A stretch of 64,000 nt of DNA from Crenobacter intestini. Its GTDB lineage: Bacteria; Pseudomonadota; Gammaproteobacteria; Burkholderiales; Chromobacteriaceae. The notes under the pieces are model-generated. The model saw only the letters and a program-made list of their open reading frames with translations, had not been told where the DNA came from and searched no databases. Shown here piece after piece: positions 1-9,564 of this stretch. The stretch is from contig NZ_STGJ01000005.1 of NCBI RefSeq assembly GCF_004919095.1, forward strand, positions 143,340 through 207,339, written 5' to 3'. Position numbers and translations under genes: made by a program. Within the stretch, counting starts at the first letter, position 1; each line of letters opens with the position of its first letter.

Positions 1-1007
1 AACGGCGCGAGCCAGGCGGCGAGCTTCAGGTAATGCTGCTCGGCGAGGATCTCGGTCGGCGCCATCAGCGCGACCTGGTACCCTGCCTCGATCGCGGCGA
101 GCGCCGCCATCGCCGCGACGACGGTCTTGCCGCTGCCCACGTCCCCCTGCAACAGCCGGTTCATCGGGTGCGGCCTGGCCAGGTCCGCGCCGATTTCGGC
201 GAGCACGCGCTGCTGCGCGCCGGTCAGCGCGAAGGGCAGCTGTGCGATGAGACGCGCGCGCAGCGCACCGTCGCCGACAATCGCCGGCGCGCTCCCCTTG
301 CGGCGCGCGCGGTAGGCAAGACGCATCGACAGTTGCTGCGCGAGCAATTCGTCAAACTTGAGCCGCTGCCACGCCGGCAAGGCAGGATCGGCGAGCGCCG
401 AGGCGCCAAGCTCCGGCGGCGGCGCGTGCAACAGGCGCACCGCGTCGGCAAACGGCAGCAGGCCGTAGCGCGCGCGGATCGCCTCGGGCAGGGTGTCGTC
501 CAGCGGCAGGGTCTTGAGCTCCGCCGCGATCATGCGGCGCAACACCGGCTGGGTCAGGCCGTTCACCGTCGGGTAGACGGGCGTCAGCCGCTCGGCCAGC
601 GCGTCGCCCTCGTGCACGTCGCGCAGCTTGGGGTGGACCATCTCGTCGCCGAAATAGCCGCGGCGGATCTCGCCCAATGCGCGCACGCGGTGGCCGACGG
701 CGAGCTGCTTTTGCTGGCTGGGGTAGAAATGGATGAAGCGCAGCACCAGGCTGGCGCTGCCGTCGCGCAGGCGGGCGACCAACTGGCGGCGCGGCCTGAA
801 CTGCACCTCGCACGAAGTCACCTCGCCCTCGACCAGCACATGCTGGCCGTACGGCGCGTCGGCGATAGGGTAGAGATGGGTCTCGTCCTCGTAGCGCAGT
901 GGCAGGTGCAGCACGAGGTCGAAGCGGCGGCGGATGCCCAGCTTCGCAAGCTTCTTCAGCGTGGCGTCCTGGGCAGCGGGCGCCTGATGGGCAAGGTCGG
1001 CACTCAT
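1..1007 (-). CDS. recG: ATP-dependent DNA helicase RecG, N-terminal half (cut by window edge)
   Basis: RecG remodels stalled replication forks and Holliday junctions. The start is at 1007 (ATG, MSADLAHQ...), and about 335 codons run off the left edge of the window, so the gene lacks its C-terminal helicase part here. Visible are the N-terminal wedge/OB domain (about residues 20-150) and the first helicase motif, GSGKT at about residues 291-295, preceded by LLQGDV and followed by the APTEILAEQH stretch (motif Ia region), all typical of RecG. The coding strand is minus and the downstream part would lie to the left. Identification is secure; only the C-terminal half is unseen. Confidence 0.96.
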   Translation of the reverse strand, partial: MSADLAHQAPAAQDATLKKLAKLGIRRRFDLVLHLPLRYEDETHLYPIADAPYGQHVLVEGEVTSCEVQFRPRRQLVARLRDGSASLVLRFIHFYPSQQKQLAVGHRVRALGEIRRGYFGDEMVHPKLRDVHEGDALAERLTPVYPTVNGLTQPVLRRMIAAELKTLPLDDTLPEAIRARYGLLPFADAVRLLHAPPPELGASALADPALPAWQRLKFDELLAQQLSMRLAYRARRKGSAPAIVGDGALRARLIAQLPFALTGAQQRVLAEIGADLARPHPMNRLLQGDVGSGKTVVAAMAALAAIEAGYQVALMAPTEILAEQHYLKLAAWLAP

Positions 1008-1080
1008 GCGCCGATTCTACCGGAAATAAAAAAACGGAAAGCCCTCAGGCCTTCCGTTCTGTCGCGCAAGGGCAGACCGC

Positions 1081-1509
1081 TTACGGCTTGACCCAGGTCT
1101 GGGTGCGGCCGAGCAAGGCCATGCCGAGGAAACCGCGCACCTCGAGCTTGTCGCCGACTACCTTGAGCTTGGCGCTGTAGACCTTGCCCGTTTTCGGGTC
1201 GAGGATCTTGCCGCCTTCCCATACGTCGCCGTCCTTCTTCAGGCCCCACAGGATGTTCATGCCGACCACCGGCTTGTCCTTGTTGGCGCCGTCGCACTTG
1301 CTGCACACGGCGTCCGGGTTGTTGAACAGCTTGACGATCTTGCCGCTGAGTTCGCCCGCAGCCGACTCCGAGATCTGCACCAGCGCCTTGGGCTGCTTGG
1401 TCTCGTCGTCGATGGTCTTCCAGGTGCCGACCGCGCCGTTCGCCCAGGCGCTGCCACACAGCAGCACGCCGGCGAGCACCGCCGCGCCCTTGTTCAGGAT
1501 CCCCTTCAT
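1081..1509 (-). CDS. Secreted DUF2147 domain protein
   Basis: A 142-residue protein with an N-terminal signal peptide (MKGILNKGAAVLAGVLLCGSAWA, probable cleavage after AWA) followed by a single DUF2147 domain: GTWKTIDDETKQPKALVQI near the start and the G-x-x-I-L-W-G-L / GKILDPKTGKVY segments, ending in the GRTQTWVK motif. The two cysteines in the CSKC pair could form a disulfide. ATG at 1509 is preceded by GAGGAGAAAA, a strong ribosome site; an in-frame extension upstream has no such site. The function of the family is not established; periplasmic location is inferred. It is a stand-alone gene between recG and phzF-like genes. Confidence 0.88.
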   Translation of the reverse strand: MKGILNKGAAVLAGVLLCGSAWANGAVGTWKTIDDETKQPKALVQISESAAGELSGKIVKLFNNPDAVCSKCDGANKDKPVVGMNILWGLKKDGDVWEGGKILDPKTGKVYSAKLKVVGDKLEVRGFLGMALLGRTQTWVKP

Positions 1510-1592
1510 TATTTTCTCCTCGTTTTCAAACGGTGGTTTGAGTGGTTGCTCGAGGATGCCAACACCGCCCGCTCCCGTCAAGAACAGTGGCA

Positions 1593-2438
1593 TCATCCGT
1601 GAAAGTCACCGCCTGCCATCGCGCGCACGCGCCCGCCGACGCTGACCCGCCCTGCTGCATCGATGCACAGGCGCAGGCGGTTCGGCCGGCCGGCGACGTC
1701 GCCCTGCTCGACACGCCAGTCGAGGCCCCGCTCACCGCCTAGCGCCAGATAGCCGCCCAGGTTCGCGCACGCCGAGCCGGTGCCGATGTCTTCGAGCACC
1801 GCCCCGTCTTGCGCGTAGAAAAAACGCACCGTCGCGACGCCCGCCTCGGCGTGCCACAGGTAGGCGATGCTGCGCCCGGGCCGCAGCGTCGCGCCGGCGA
1901 TCAGCCGCGCAAAGTCAGGCCTCGCCGCGAGCACCGCGTCGCGGCTGCTGGCCCGGATCAGTAACTGCTCGGAGCCGGTGTTCACCCATTGCGGCACATC
2001 GCAAACCGCACCTTGCGCCAGCCCCAGCATCGTGGCGGCTTCGCTTGCCGAAAGCGCCGCCGGGCGCTGCGTCGCGGTGGGTACCCGCAAGAACCAGTGG
2101 CCATCCGCTTCGTGGACCCCGATCGGTCCCGCGTTGCAACGCAGGGTGAACGCCGGCCCCGGCGAGCGCTGCGCGGCGAGCACCGCCGCCGCGCCGAGCA
2201 CCGGGTGGCCGGCAAACGGCAGTTCGGTCGCCGGCGTGAAGATGCGCAGGCGCGCGGCGTCGCCGTCTGCTTCGCCCGGCAGCACGAATACGGTCTCGGC
2301 CAGGTTGAACTGGCGTGCGATCGCCTGCATCTCGTCGTCAGCAAGCTTACGGGCGTCGGTAAACACCGCGAGCGGGTTGCCGCCAAAACGGCTGCCGTCG
2401 CTGAACACGTTGACGACGCGGTAAGGGAGTGCGGCCAT
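1593..2438 (-). CDS. PhzF-family isomerase/epimerase
   Basis: A 281-residue protein with the diaminopimelate-epimerase-like fold of the PhzF family. Seen: GGNPLAVF at residues 19-26, the conserved FNLAETVFV block with the likely catalytic Glu at residue 48, the RIFTPATELPFAGHP motif and, near the C terminus, DIGTGSACANLGGYL, all diagnostic for PhzF proteins. The true phenazine enzyme isomerises a dihydro-anthranilate, but most members, like this one with no phenazine genes nearby, act on unknown small metabolites. Start ATG 2438 chosen because MAALPYRVVNVFS matches the family N terminus. Substrate unknown. Confidence 0.92.
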   Translation of the reverse strand: MAALPYRVVNVFSDGSRFGGNPLAVFTDARKLADDEMQAIARQFNLAETVFVLPGEADGDAARLRIFTPATELPFAGHPVLGAAAVLAAQRSPGPAFTLRCNAGPIGVHEADGHWFLRVPTATQRPAALSASEAATMLGLAQGAVCDVPQWVNTGSEQLLIRASSRDAVLAARPDFARLIAGATLRPGRSIAYLWHAEAGVATVRFFYAQDGAVLEDIGTGSACANLGGYLALGGERGLDWRVEQGDVAGRPNRLRLCIDAAGRVSVGGRVRAMAGGDFHG

Positions 2439-2541
2439 GGTTTGCCTCAGGAAAATGGCTATTGGATCACACGGGCGGCACAAGGCAAAACGCCGCCGGC
2501 AAAAGCACGGCGGCGTGTGGCAAAAACGGCAGAGTGCTGGC

Positions 2542-2922
2542 TTACAGCACCATCACCGCTTCGGCTTCGACCTGCACGCCACGTGGCAGGCTGGCGACGC
2601 CGACCGCGGCGCGCGCCGGGAACGGCTCGGCCATGAATTCAGCCATCACCTTGTTGAAGGTCGCGAAGTTGGCAAGGTCGGTCAGGTAGGCGTTGAGCTT
2701 GACGATATCGTTCAGCGAACCGCCGGCCGCCTCGCACACCGCCTGCAGGTTGGCGAACACCTGGCGCGTTTCGGCTTCGAAGCCGCCCTCGACCACGGTC
2801 ATGGTCGCCGGGTCGAGCGGGATCTGGCCGGACAGGTAGACGGTGTTGCCGGCTTGCACGGCCTGCGAGTACGCGCCGATCGCTGCCGGAGCCTTGTCGG
2901 TGTGGATGATTTTCTTGGTCAT
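2542..2922 (-). CDS. ridA: RidA family reactive imine/enamine deaminase
   Basis: A 126-residue Rid/YjgF protein. Members hydrolyse reactive 2-aminoacrylate and related enamines released by PLP enzymes, sparing other enzymes from damage. The sequence begins [21 protein letters not shown], carries [14 protein letters not shown] and ends with the active-site region [13 protein letters not shown], where the Arg binds the substrate carboxylate. ATG 2922 is preferred over a GTG nine bases upstream that overlaps the hemW stop codon, because it matches the family N terminus. It follows hemW with a gap of five bases and is probably co-transcribed with rdgB-hemW. Confidence 0.95.
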   Translation of the reverse strand: MTKKIIHTDKAPAAIGAYSQAVQAGNTVYLSGQIPLDPATMTVVEGGFEAETRQVFANLQAVCEAAGGSLNDIVKLNAYLTDLANFATFNKVMAEFMAEPFPARAAVGVASLPRGVQVEAEAVMVL

Positions 2923-2927
2923 GGTGT

Positions 2928-4115
2928 TCACGCTTTGTCGTTGAGGAACAGGGTTAACAAGTCATTCAGGAAACGCTGGCCAGCGAGCGTCGGCCGGATC
3001 AACCCGTCCTGCCGCTCGAGCAGGCCGCGCCGCGCCGCCTCGTCCAGCTCGCGGGCGATCTGCACCAGGGGCAGGCCGGTGTGCGTGGCGAACAGCGCCT
3101 CGTCGAAGCCGCCGGTCAGCCGCAGCGCGTTCATCATGAATTCGAACGGCAAGTCGCGGCGGCCGACCTTGTGCGCCTCCTGCACCGGCTCGCCCGCGGC
3201 GACCGCCTTCAGGTAGGCCGCCGGCTGCTTGTAGCGCATCTGGCGGCGCACGCCGTCGTGCGCGCTGACCTTGCCGTGCGCGCCGGCGCCGATGCCCAGG
3301 TAGTCGCCGAAGGTCCAGTAATTGAGGTTGTGCCGACACTGCCGCCCGGGGCGGGCGAACGCCGAGGTCTCGTAATGCTCGAAGCCGGCGGCCGCCAGCC
3401 GCACCTCGATCGCCTCCTGCATGTCGGCCGAGCGCTCGTCGTCGGGCAGGTTTTCCGGCTCGTAGCGCGCGAACAGCGTGTTGGGCTCGATGGTCAGGTG
3501 GTAGGCCGACAAGTGGGTGACGCCGGCACAGAGCGCGGTGTCGATGTCGGCGAGCGCCTGATCCAGCGTCTGCCCGGGCAACGCGTACATCAGGTCGGCG
3601 TTGACGTTGTCGAAGTGCCCGAGCGCCGCCTCCAATGCCGCGCGCGCCTCGGCGCCGCCGTGGATGCGGCCGAGGGTACGCAGGAAGCCGTCGTCGAAGC
3701 TCTGGATGCCGAGCGACAGGCGGTTGACGCCGGCGGCGCGGTAGCCCTCGAAGCGGCCGTGCTCGACGGTGCCGGGGTTCGCCTCCATGCTGATCTCGGC
3801 GTCCGGGTGTACGCGCACCCGCGCGCGCACGCCGGCGAGCAGGCGGTCGATCGCCTCCGGCGAAAACAGGCTGGGCGTGCCGCCGCCCATGAAGATGGTC
3901 GTCACCGGCCGCCCCCATACCGCGGGCAGCGCAAGCTCCAGGTCGGCCAGCAGGGCGTCGACATAGCCCGCCTCGTCGAAGCCCGCTTTCGCCTCGTGCG
4001 AGTTGAAGTCGCAGTACGGACACTTGCGCACGCACCACGGGAAGTGGATGTAGAGCGACAGGGGCGGCAGGCTCTTGAGGCCCCCTGTCAGCGCCGAGAG
4101 GTCGACCACGCTCAT
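2928..4115 (-). CDS. hemW: Radical SAM heme chaperone HemW
   Basis: A 395-residue radical-SAM protein, formerly annotated as oxygen-independent coproporphyrinogen oxidase but a heme-inserting chaperone in the studied members. The [4Fe-4S] motif C-x3-C-x2-C is at C28, C32, C35 ([12 protein letters not shown]), followed by the GGGTPS SAM-binding strand, EANPGT and the LSLGIQSF segment; the C terminus holds the HemW domain ([21 protein letters not shown]). The extra CxxxxxC-type cysteines of true HemN are absent. The start codon overlaps the rdgB stop by four bases (ATGA), which indicates translational coupling. Confidence 0.95.
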   Translation of the reverse strand: MSVVDLSALTGGLKSLPPLSLYIHFPWCVRKCPYCDFNSHEAKAGFDEAGYVDALLADLELALPAVWGRPVTTIFMGGGTPSLFSPEAIDRLLAGVRARVRVHPDAEISMEANPGTVEHGRFEGYRAAGVNRLSLGIQSFDDGFLRTLGRIHGGAEARAALEAALGHFDNVNADLMYALPGQTLDQALADIDTALCAGVTHLSAYHLTIEPNTLFARYEPENLPDDERSADMQEAIEVRLAAAGFEHYETSAFARPGRQCRHNLNYWTFGDYLGIGAGAHGKVSAHDGVRRQMRYKQPAAYLKAVAAGEPVQEAHKVGRRDLPFEFMMNALRLTGGFDEALFATHTGLPLVQIARELDEAARRGLLERQDGLIRPTLAGQRFLNDLLTLFLNDKA

Positions 4116-4705
4116 GCGAACGCCGTCAGGCGCGCGAGCAAGGCCTGCATCGCCTGGCCGCGGTGGCTGACGCGGTTCTTCTCTTCGGCCGGCATCTGCG
4201 CGACCGAGCAGCCGTACGCGGGGATCTGCACCAGCGGGTCGTAGCCGAAACCGCCGTCGCCCGAGGCCGCGTCTGCGACTTCGCCCAGCCACACCGCGTC
4301 GACGATCAGCGGGTGCGGGTCGTCGGCGTGGCGCACAAGCACCAGCACGCAGGTGTACCAGCAGCGGCGGTTGCGCTCGCCCTGCATCTTTTCCAGCAGC
4401 AGCGCGTTGTTGCGCGCATCAGACTTCGGCTCGCCGGCGAAACGCGCGGAGAGCACGCCGGGCGCGCCGCCCAACGCCTCGACGCACAGGCCGGAGTCGT
4501 CAGCCAGCGCCGGCAGGCCGGTCTCGCGGCTGGCGTGGCGCGCCTTCTCCAACGCATTTTCGACGAAGGTGTGGTAGGGCTCGGCACACTCGGAGACGCC
4601 GAGCGCCTGTTGCGGCACCACCTCCACCCCGAGCGGCGCGAGGAGCGCCGAGAATTCGCGCAGCTTGCCGGCGTTGCCGCTGGCGAGTACCAGTTGGTCG
4701 AACAT
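4112..4705 (-). CDS. rdgB: dITP/XTP pyrophosphatase RdgB (non-canonical purine NTPase)
   Basis: A 197-residue house-cleaning hydrolase that converts dITP, ITP and XTP to monophosphates, keeping deaminated purines out of DNA and RNA. Visible are the SGNAGK nucleotide-binding motif at residues 9-14, ADDSGL at 68-73, the ARFAGE and GGFGYDP blocks and the C-terminal SHRGQA motif. Length equals the family norm. ATG 4705 begins MFDQLVLASGN. Its stop overlaps the hemW start (ATGA). It is the first gene of an rdgB-hemW-ridA minus-strand operon. Confidence 0.96.
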   Translation of the reverse strand: MFDQLVLASGNAGKLREFSALLAPLGVEVVPQQALGVSECAEPYHTFVENALEKARHASRETGLPALADDSGLCVEALGGAPGVLSARFAGEPKSDARNNALLLEKMQGERNRRCWYTCVLVLVRHADDPHPLIVDAVWLGEVADAASGDGGFGYDPLVQIPAYGCSVAQMPAEEKNRVSHRGQAMQALLARLTAFA

Positions 4706-4726
4706 GGTCTTTCCTTGTCTTTCTGC

Positions 4727-4751
4727 AAAAACGGGGCGCCGCAGGCGCCCC
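4727..4751 (-). terminator. Rho-independent terminator of the polyamine-binding protein gene
   Basis: An 8-bp perfect stem (GGGGCGCC/GGCGCCCC, 4733-4740 and 4744-4751) with a GCA loop, followed in the minus-strand direction by a run of five U just after the stem. It lies directly beyond the stop codon of the gene ending at 4762 and upstream of rdgB. Confidence 0.85.
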
Positions 4752-4761
4752 GTATCCGGCC

Positions 4762-5832
4762 TTAGTGGCCGGCCTTGACCTGGGTCCACAGGCGGTTCAT
4801 CAGCCGGCGCTCCTTCGGCGTCTGCTCGCGCAGCACCGTCCACTTGGCGACCGTCTGCGGCGTCGGGTTGACCACCGGGTTTGCCTTGAGGTCGGCGCGG
4901 AAGAACGGCCCGGCGGTCTTCACCGGGTTGGTCGCGCCGTTCAGGTTGGTCAGCTCGGCCGCATTCCTGCCGTCGAGCATGAAGTTGATGAACTTGTGCG
5001 CAAGGTCGGGGCGCTTGGCGCTGGCGAGGATGGCCATGGTGTCGACCCCCAGCTCGTTGCCTTCGCGCTGCGCGCTCATCGCGACCTTGAACGGACGCTT
5101 GGCCGCCTTGGCGTCCTCGGCGGCCTGGTGGAACTCGGTCGAGTAACCGAGTGCGACCCAGATATTGCCGACCGCCAGCTCCTTCAGGTAGCTCGCGTTG
5201 GAGAACGCCGCCCAGTAGGGCTTGGCGCGGGCGATCACGTCCTTGGCCGCGCGGTAGTCGGCCTCGGTCGCCTTGTTCGGGTCCTTGCCCAGGTAGAACA
5301 TGGCGGCGGTGAACACCTCGCGCGGGCTATCCAGCACGGTCACCTTGCCCTTGATCCTGGCGAGCACCTTGGGGTCGAAGATCACCGACCAGCTGGTCGG
5401 GTCGACGCCGAGCTTCTTCAGGCGGGCGTCGTTATAGCCGACGCTGGTCAGGCTGAGCACGGTCGGCACTTCGTAGCGGTTGCCCGGGTCGTAGCTCTGG
5501 TTGAGGTAGGCCGGGTCGACGTTCCTGATATTGGGGATCAGCTGCTTGTTCAACGGCTGCAACAACTTCTGCTTGACCATGGGCTGGATCACGAAGGACG
5601 ACGGGAACACCACGTCGTAGCCCTTGGCGCCCGCGGACAGCTTGGCCAGCATTTCCTCGTTGTCACCGTAGAAGTCCTGCACCACGCGGCAATCGCAGCT
5701 CTTCTCGAAGCGCTTGATGGTGGCGTCCGACAGCGAACCGCTCCAGTTATACAGGTGGAGCACGTCGTTCGGACCGGCCAGCACGCTGGTCGACGCCAGC
5801 GCGGACAACAATGTAACAGTCAGCTTGTTCAA
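4762..5832 (-). CDS. Periplasmic polyamine (putrescine/spermidine) ABC transporter binding protein, PotF/SpuD type
   Basis: A 356-residue periplasmic binding protein. The signal peptide is MNKLTVTLLSALASTSVLA, cleaved before GPNDVLHLYNWSG. The LHLYNWSGSLSD start, YDVVFPSSFVIQPMVKQKLLQPLNKQLIPN and the C-terminal FINFMLDGRNAAELTN block are typical of PotD/PotF-type proteins. The reading frame starts with TTG (5832), supported by GGAGGTGA about ten bases upstream; no ATG is available nearby. No permease or ATPase gene is adjacent, so it must work with an ABC transporter encoded elsewhere. The puuB, gabT and gabD genes at 49-53 kb could use the imported putrescine. Which polyamine is bound cannot be read from the sequence. 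Confidence 0.9.
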   Translation of the reverse strand: MNKLTVTLLSALASTSVLAGPNDVLHLYNWSGSLSDATIKRFEKSCDCRVVQDFYGDNEEMLAKLSAGAKGYDVVFPSSFVIQPMVKQKLLQPLNKQLIPNIRNVDPAYLNQSYDPGNRYEVPTVLSLTSVGYNDARLKKLGVDPTSWSVIFDPKVLARIKGKVTVLDSPREVFTAAMFYLGKDPNKATEADYRAAKDVIARAKPYWAAFSNASYLKELAVGNIWVALGYSTEFHQAAEDAKAAKRPFKVAMSAQREGNELGVDTMAILASAKRPDLAHKFINFMLDGRNAAELTNLNGATNPVKTAGPFFRADLKANPVVNPTPQTVAKWTVLREQTPKERRLMNRLWTQVKAGH

Positions 5833-5861
5833 TTCAGGTTCACCTCCAGACAGATCAAGAC

Positions 5862-5880
5862 GGCGGCCTGCCCGGCCGCC
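5862..5880. repeat. Inverted repeat between dusA and the polyamine-binding protein gene
   Basis: Seven-base arms GGCGGCC and GGCCGCC around a five-base loop in the 66-base gap. For dusA (minus strand) it could act as a weak terminator, but no U-run follows it in that direction. It equally lies at the other side of the short gap, just upstream of the neighbouring gene on the same strand. Confidence 0.4.
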
Positions 5881-5898
5881 GCTAAAAAAACGGGACGC

Positions 5899-6893
<995 letters not shown>

Positions 6894-6897
<4 letters not shown>

Positions 6898-7610
6898 TTG
6901 GACAGCGCCTCCGACTGCAGGCCGATCAGCTCGCGCACGCCTTTCTCGGCCAGCGCCAGCAGCGCGTTCAGCTCTTCGCGACTGAACGGCACGCCCTCGG
7001 CGGTGCCCTGCACCTCGACGAAGCGGCCGGACGCGGTCATCACCACGTTCATGTCGGTCTCGCACGCCGAGTCTTCCGGGTAGTCGAGGTCCAGCACCGG
7101 CTGGCCCTCGTAGATGCCGACCGACACCGCCGCCACCGCCTCGCGGATCGGGCTCTCGGCGAGCTTGCCGGCCGCGATCAAGCCGGCGATGGCGTCGCTC
7201 AGCGCGACGAAGGCGCCGGTGATGCTGGCGGTGCGGGTGCCGCCGTCGGCCTGGATCACGTCGCAGTCGACCACGATCTGCCGCTCGCCCAGTTTCTGCA
7301 GGTCGACCACCGCGCGCAGGCTGCGCCCGATCAGACGCTGGATTTCCTGGGTGCGGCCGGACTGCTTGCCGCTGGCGGCCTCGCGGCGCATGCGGCTGCC
7401 GGTCGAGCGCGGCAGCATACCGTACTCGGCGGTCACCCAGCCCTGCCCCTTGCCCTTGAGGAAGGGCGGCACGTTCTCTTCGACGCTGGCGGTGCAGATC
7501 ACCTTGGTGTCGCCGAATTCGACAAGGACCGAACCTTCGGCGTGGCGGGTGTAGTGACGGGTCAGGCTGACGCGGCGCAGGGCGTCACAGCTTCGCTCGG
7601 AGGGGCGCAT
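6894..7610 (-). CDS. rph: Ribonuclease PH
   Basis: A 238-residue phosphorolytic 3'-exoribonuclease that trims tRNA 3' ends. The protein begins [12 protein letters not shown] and shows [55 protein letters not shown] with the phosphate-binding Arg, [14 protein letters not shown] and DMNVVMT. Length matches E. coli Rph exactly. ATG 7610 is chosen on that match; another ATG three codons upstream is possible. The downstream dusA overlaps by four bases. Confidence 0.97.
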
Positions 7611-7681
7611 GGCAAACATCGATCCGCAAAAAACGCCCGATTGTACAGCAACTTGCGTGCGATCCCCAAGGCCGGGCCGGC

Positions 7682-8527
7682 CTACAGCCCGCCGCCTGCG
7701 GCGAGCATCTCGCTCTCCAGCGTCGCGCCCAGCGCGTCGGGTACTTCGGGTGCCTGCGCGCTGTCGAGCACCTCGGCGCCGGCCGCGTCGTCGGGCAGCG
7801 GCATCAGCGCGGCGGCGCTCAGGTTGTCGCTGCGCTCGCCGGCCCGGCGCTCGGCCACTTGCAGCAGCGCGGGCACCACCCGCTGCGGCGGCCGCGCCGT
7901 CAGCGCGCGCGCCAGTTCCGCGTCGCCGAACTGCGACCACACGCCGTCCGAACAGACCAGCACCGCGTCGCCCCCCGCCAGCGGCAGCGGCCCCGCCTCG
8001 CCGACTTCCGGCTGGTCGATGCCGCCCAGGCAGCTGGTCACCCGGTTGCGCTCCGGGTGCGCAAGCGCCTCCTCGGGGGAGAGCTGGCCGCAGTCGATCA
8101 GCCGCTGCACCGTCGAATGGTCGCGGCTGTGCCAGAGGACCGCCCCGTCCCGCAGCAGGTAGGCGCGCGCGTCACCCGCCCACACCGCGTAGAGCTGCCC
8201 GCGCTGCACCAGCGCGATCGCTACTGTCGCGCTGGGCACCTCGGGAAAGCGCCGCTGCAAGGCCATGCGTTCGAGCGCGCCCTGGATCTCGTCGACGCCC
8301 TCGCGCAGGAAGGCCTGCGGATCAGCCAGCACCGGCCGCGCGCCCAGCTCGAAACGGTGCGACAGGGTGTCGATCACCATCTGCGCGGCCAGTTCGCCGT
8401 TCAGGTGGCCGCCCATGCCGTCGGCGACGACCAGCAGCCATGCCTCGCGCGAGTGCAGCGTCAGCACGCGGTCTTCGTTGTAGCTGCGGGATCCGATCCG
8501 GCTGCCGGCCATCCACGCAAATTTCAT
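7682..8527 (-). CDS. PP2C-family Ser/Thr protein phosphatase
   Basis: A 281-residue cytoplasmic metal-dependent phosphatase. Metal-binding motifs are present: NED at residues 17-19, DGMGGH at 36-41, [17 protein letters not shown] in the second half, and the late SDN. The extra C-terminal tail (after residue about 240) is acidic and has no recognised domain. Its ATG overlaps the stop of the kinase gene upstream (ATGA), so the two are a kinase-phosphatase pair that probably sets the phosphorylation level of shared targets. Targets are unknown. Confidence 0.93.
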   Translation of the reverse strand: MKFAWMAGSRIGSRSYNEDRVLTLHSREAWLLVVADGMGGHLNGELAAQMVIDTLSHRFELGARPVLADPQAFLREGVDEIQGALERMALQRRFPEVPSATVAIALVQRGQLYAVWAGDARAYLLRDGAVLWHSRDHSTVQRLIDCGQLSPEEALAHPERNRVTSCLGGIDQPEVGEAGPLPLAGGDAVLVCSDGVWSQFGDAELARALTARPPQRVVPALLQVAERRAGERSDNLSAAALMPLPDDAAGAEVLDSAQAPEVPDALGATLESEMLAAGGGL

Positions 8528-9477
8528 CCACGCTCCTTGACGCGTTCGGGGCGCAGCCAGCCGCCCAGTCTTTGCAACAGCCCGCCGGGTTTGGCCGGCG
8601 GGGAAAACGGCGCCTGCAGCGCCTTTTGCACCTCGAGCAGCGAGCCTGGCCGCCTCTCGACCTCCAGCGCCATGCAGCGGCGGGTCAGCTCAAGCAATTC
8701 GGGCGAGTAGTGCGACGCCGCCTGCGGGAGCGCCGGCAACACACCGTCGGCCGCGCGCTGCTTCGCCGGCGGCGGCGCGCCGATGCCCAGGCACGCGTAC
8801 AGGCAGGCGCCGAGGCTGTAGATGTCGGTCCACGGGCCGAGCCGCGCGTCCGCCCGCGTCTGCTCGGGCGGCGCAAACGCCGGCGTGTACATCGACACCG
8901 CCTGGCCTTGCTGGCGCTGCGCGTTCTGCCGCGCCGCGCCGAAGTCGAGCAGCACCGGCGAGCCGTTCCTGCGCAGGTAGATGTTGGCGGGCTTGAGGTC
9001 CAGGTGCAGCAGGTGGCGGCGGTGCACCTCGCGCAGGCCGCCGACCAGCTCGACGAACAGGCGGCGCAGGCGGCCCTCTTCGAGCGCGCCGCCGGCCAGC
9101 TCGATCTCGCGGGAGAGTGGCCGCCCCTCCGTGTAGTCCATCACCATGTACACGGTCTGGTTCGCGGCGAAAAAGTTGCGCACGCGCACCACATTGGGGT
9201 GCTGGATGTCGGCGAGCACCCTCGCCTCCTCGAAGAAACACTTCTTGCCGACCCTGAAGGGCTCTGCGTCGAGCTCGCTGATGACCTCGACCTGCAGTTC
9301 GGCGTTGTGGCGGGCCATCGAGCCGGGCAGGTACTCCTTGATCGCCAGCTTGCGGTCGGCGTCGTCCAGCGCGAGGTAGACACGGCTGAACCCCCCCTGG
9401 CTCAGCTCGCGGACGATGGTGTAGGTGTCCAGCCGGTGTCCGGCCGGCAGCCCTGTCGTTTGCTTGGTTTGCGTCAT
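8524..9477 (-). CDS. Hanks-type Ser/Thr protein kinase
   Basis: A 317-residue soluble kinase with one catalytic domain and no transmembrane or sensor domain. Visible: glycine-rich loop LSQGGFSRVYLA (residues 25-36), ATP-binding Lys47 in AIKEY, HLDLKPANIYL at 158-168 with catalytic Asp160 (HLD in place of HRD), DFG at 178-180, APPEQ and a WTDIYSLGACLY helix. The short C-terminal tail is basic. It overlaps the PP2C gene downstream by four bases. No type VI secretion genes are nearby, although related kinase-phosphatase pairs often regulate that system; the role here is open. Its start region is shared with the divergent yicC promoter. Confidence 0.93.
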   Translation of the reverse strand: MTQTKQTTGLPAGHRLDTYTIVRELSQGGFSRVYLALDDADRKLAIKEYLPGSMARHNAELQVEVISELDAEPFRVGKKCFFEEARVLADIQHPNVVRVRNFFAANQTVYMVMDYTEGRPLSREIELAGGALEEGRLRRLFVELVGGLREVHRRHLLHLDLKPANIYLRRNGSPVLLDFGAARQNAQRQQGQAVSMYTPAFAPPEQTRADARLGPWTDIYSLGACLYACLGIGAPPPAKQRAADGVLPALPQAASHYSPELLELTRRCMALEVERRPGSLLEVQKALQAPFSPPAKPGGLLQRLGGWLRPERVKERG

Positions 9478-9492
9478 CGCTGTTGTTATAGT
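9464..9492 (+). promoter_or_regulatory. Predicted sigma-70 promoter of yicC
   Basis: TTGGTT (9464-9469), a 17-base spacer and TATAGT (9487-9492) on the plus strand. The predicted transcript would start near 9499, at the first base of the hairpin that follows. The site overlaps the first codons of the divergent kinase gene. Confidence 0.6.
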
Positions 9493-9497
9493 GTGTT

Positions 9498-9529
9498 GGG
9501 CCCGGAGGCAGCCCAAGCCCTCCGGACCC
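9498..9529 (+). promoter_or_regulatory. Hairpin at the 5' end of the yicC transcript
   Basis: Eleven-base arms, GGGCCCGGAGG (9498-9508) and CCTCCGGACCC (9519-9529), with one mismatch. It sits where the mRNA should begin and about 35 bases before the yicC start codon, so it would shield the 5' end. No U-run follows directly, which argues against a terminator. Confidence 0.5.
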
Positions 9530-9564
9530 GGTTCCTCTTTGTCACCCTAACCGGGAGCTCCCCC

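Noticed and set aside
8524..9477. Kinase as part of a type VI secretion locus
   Set aside because: No T6SS gene is found in the neighbourhood.
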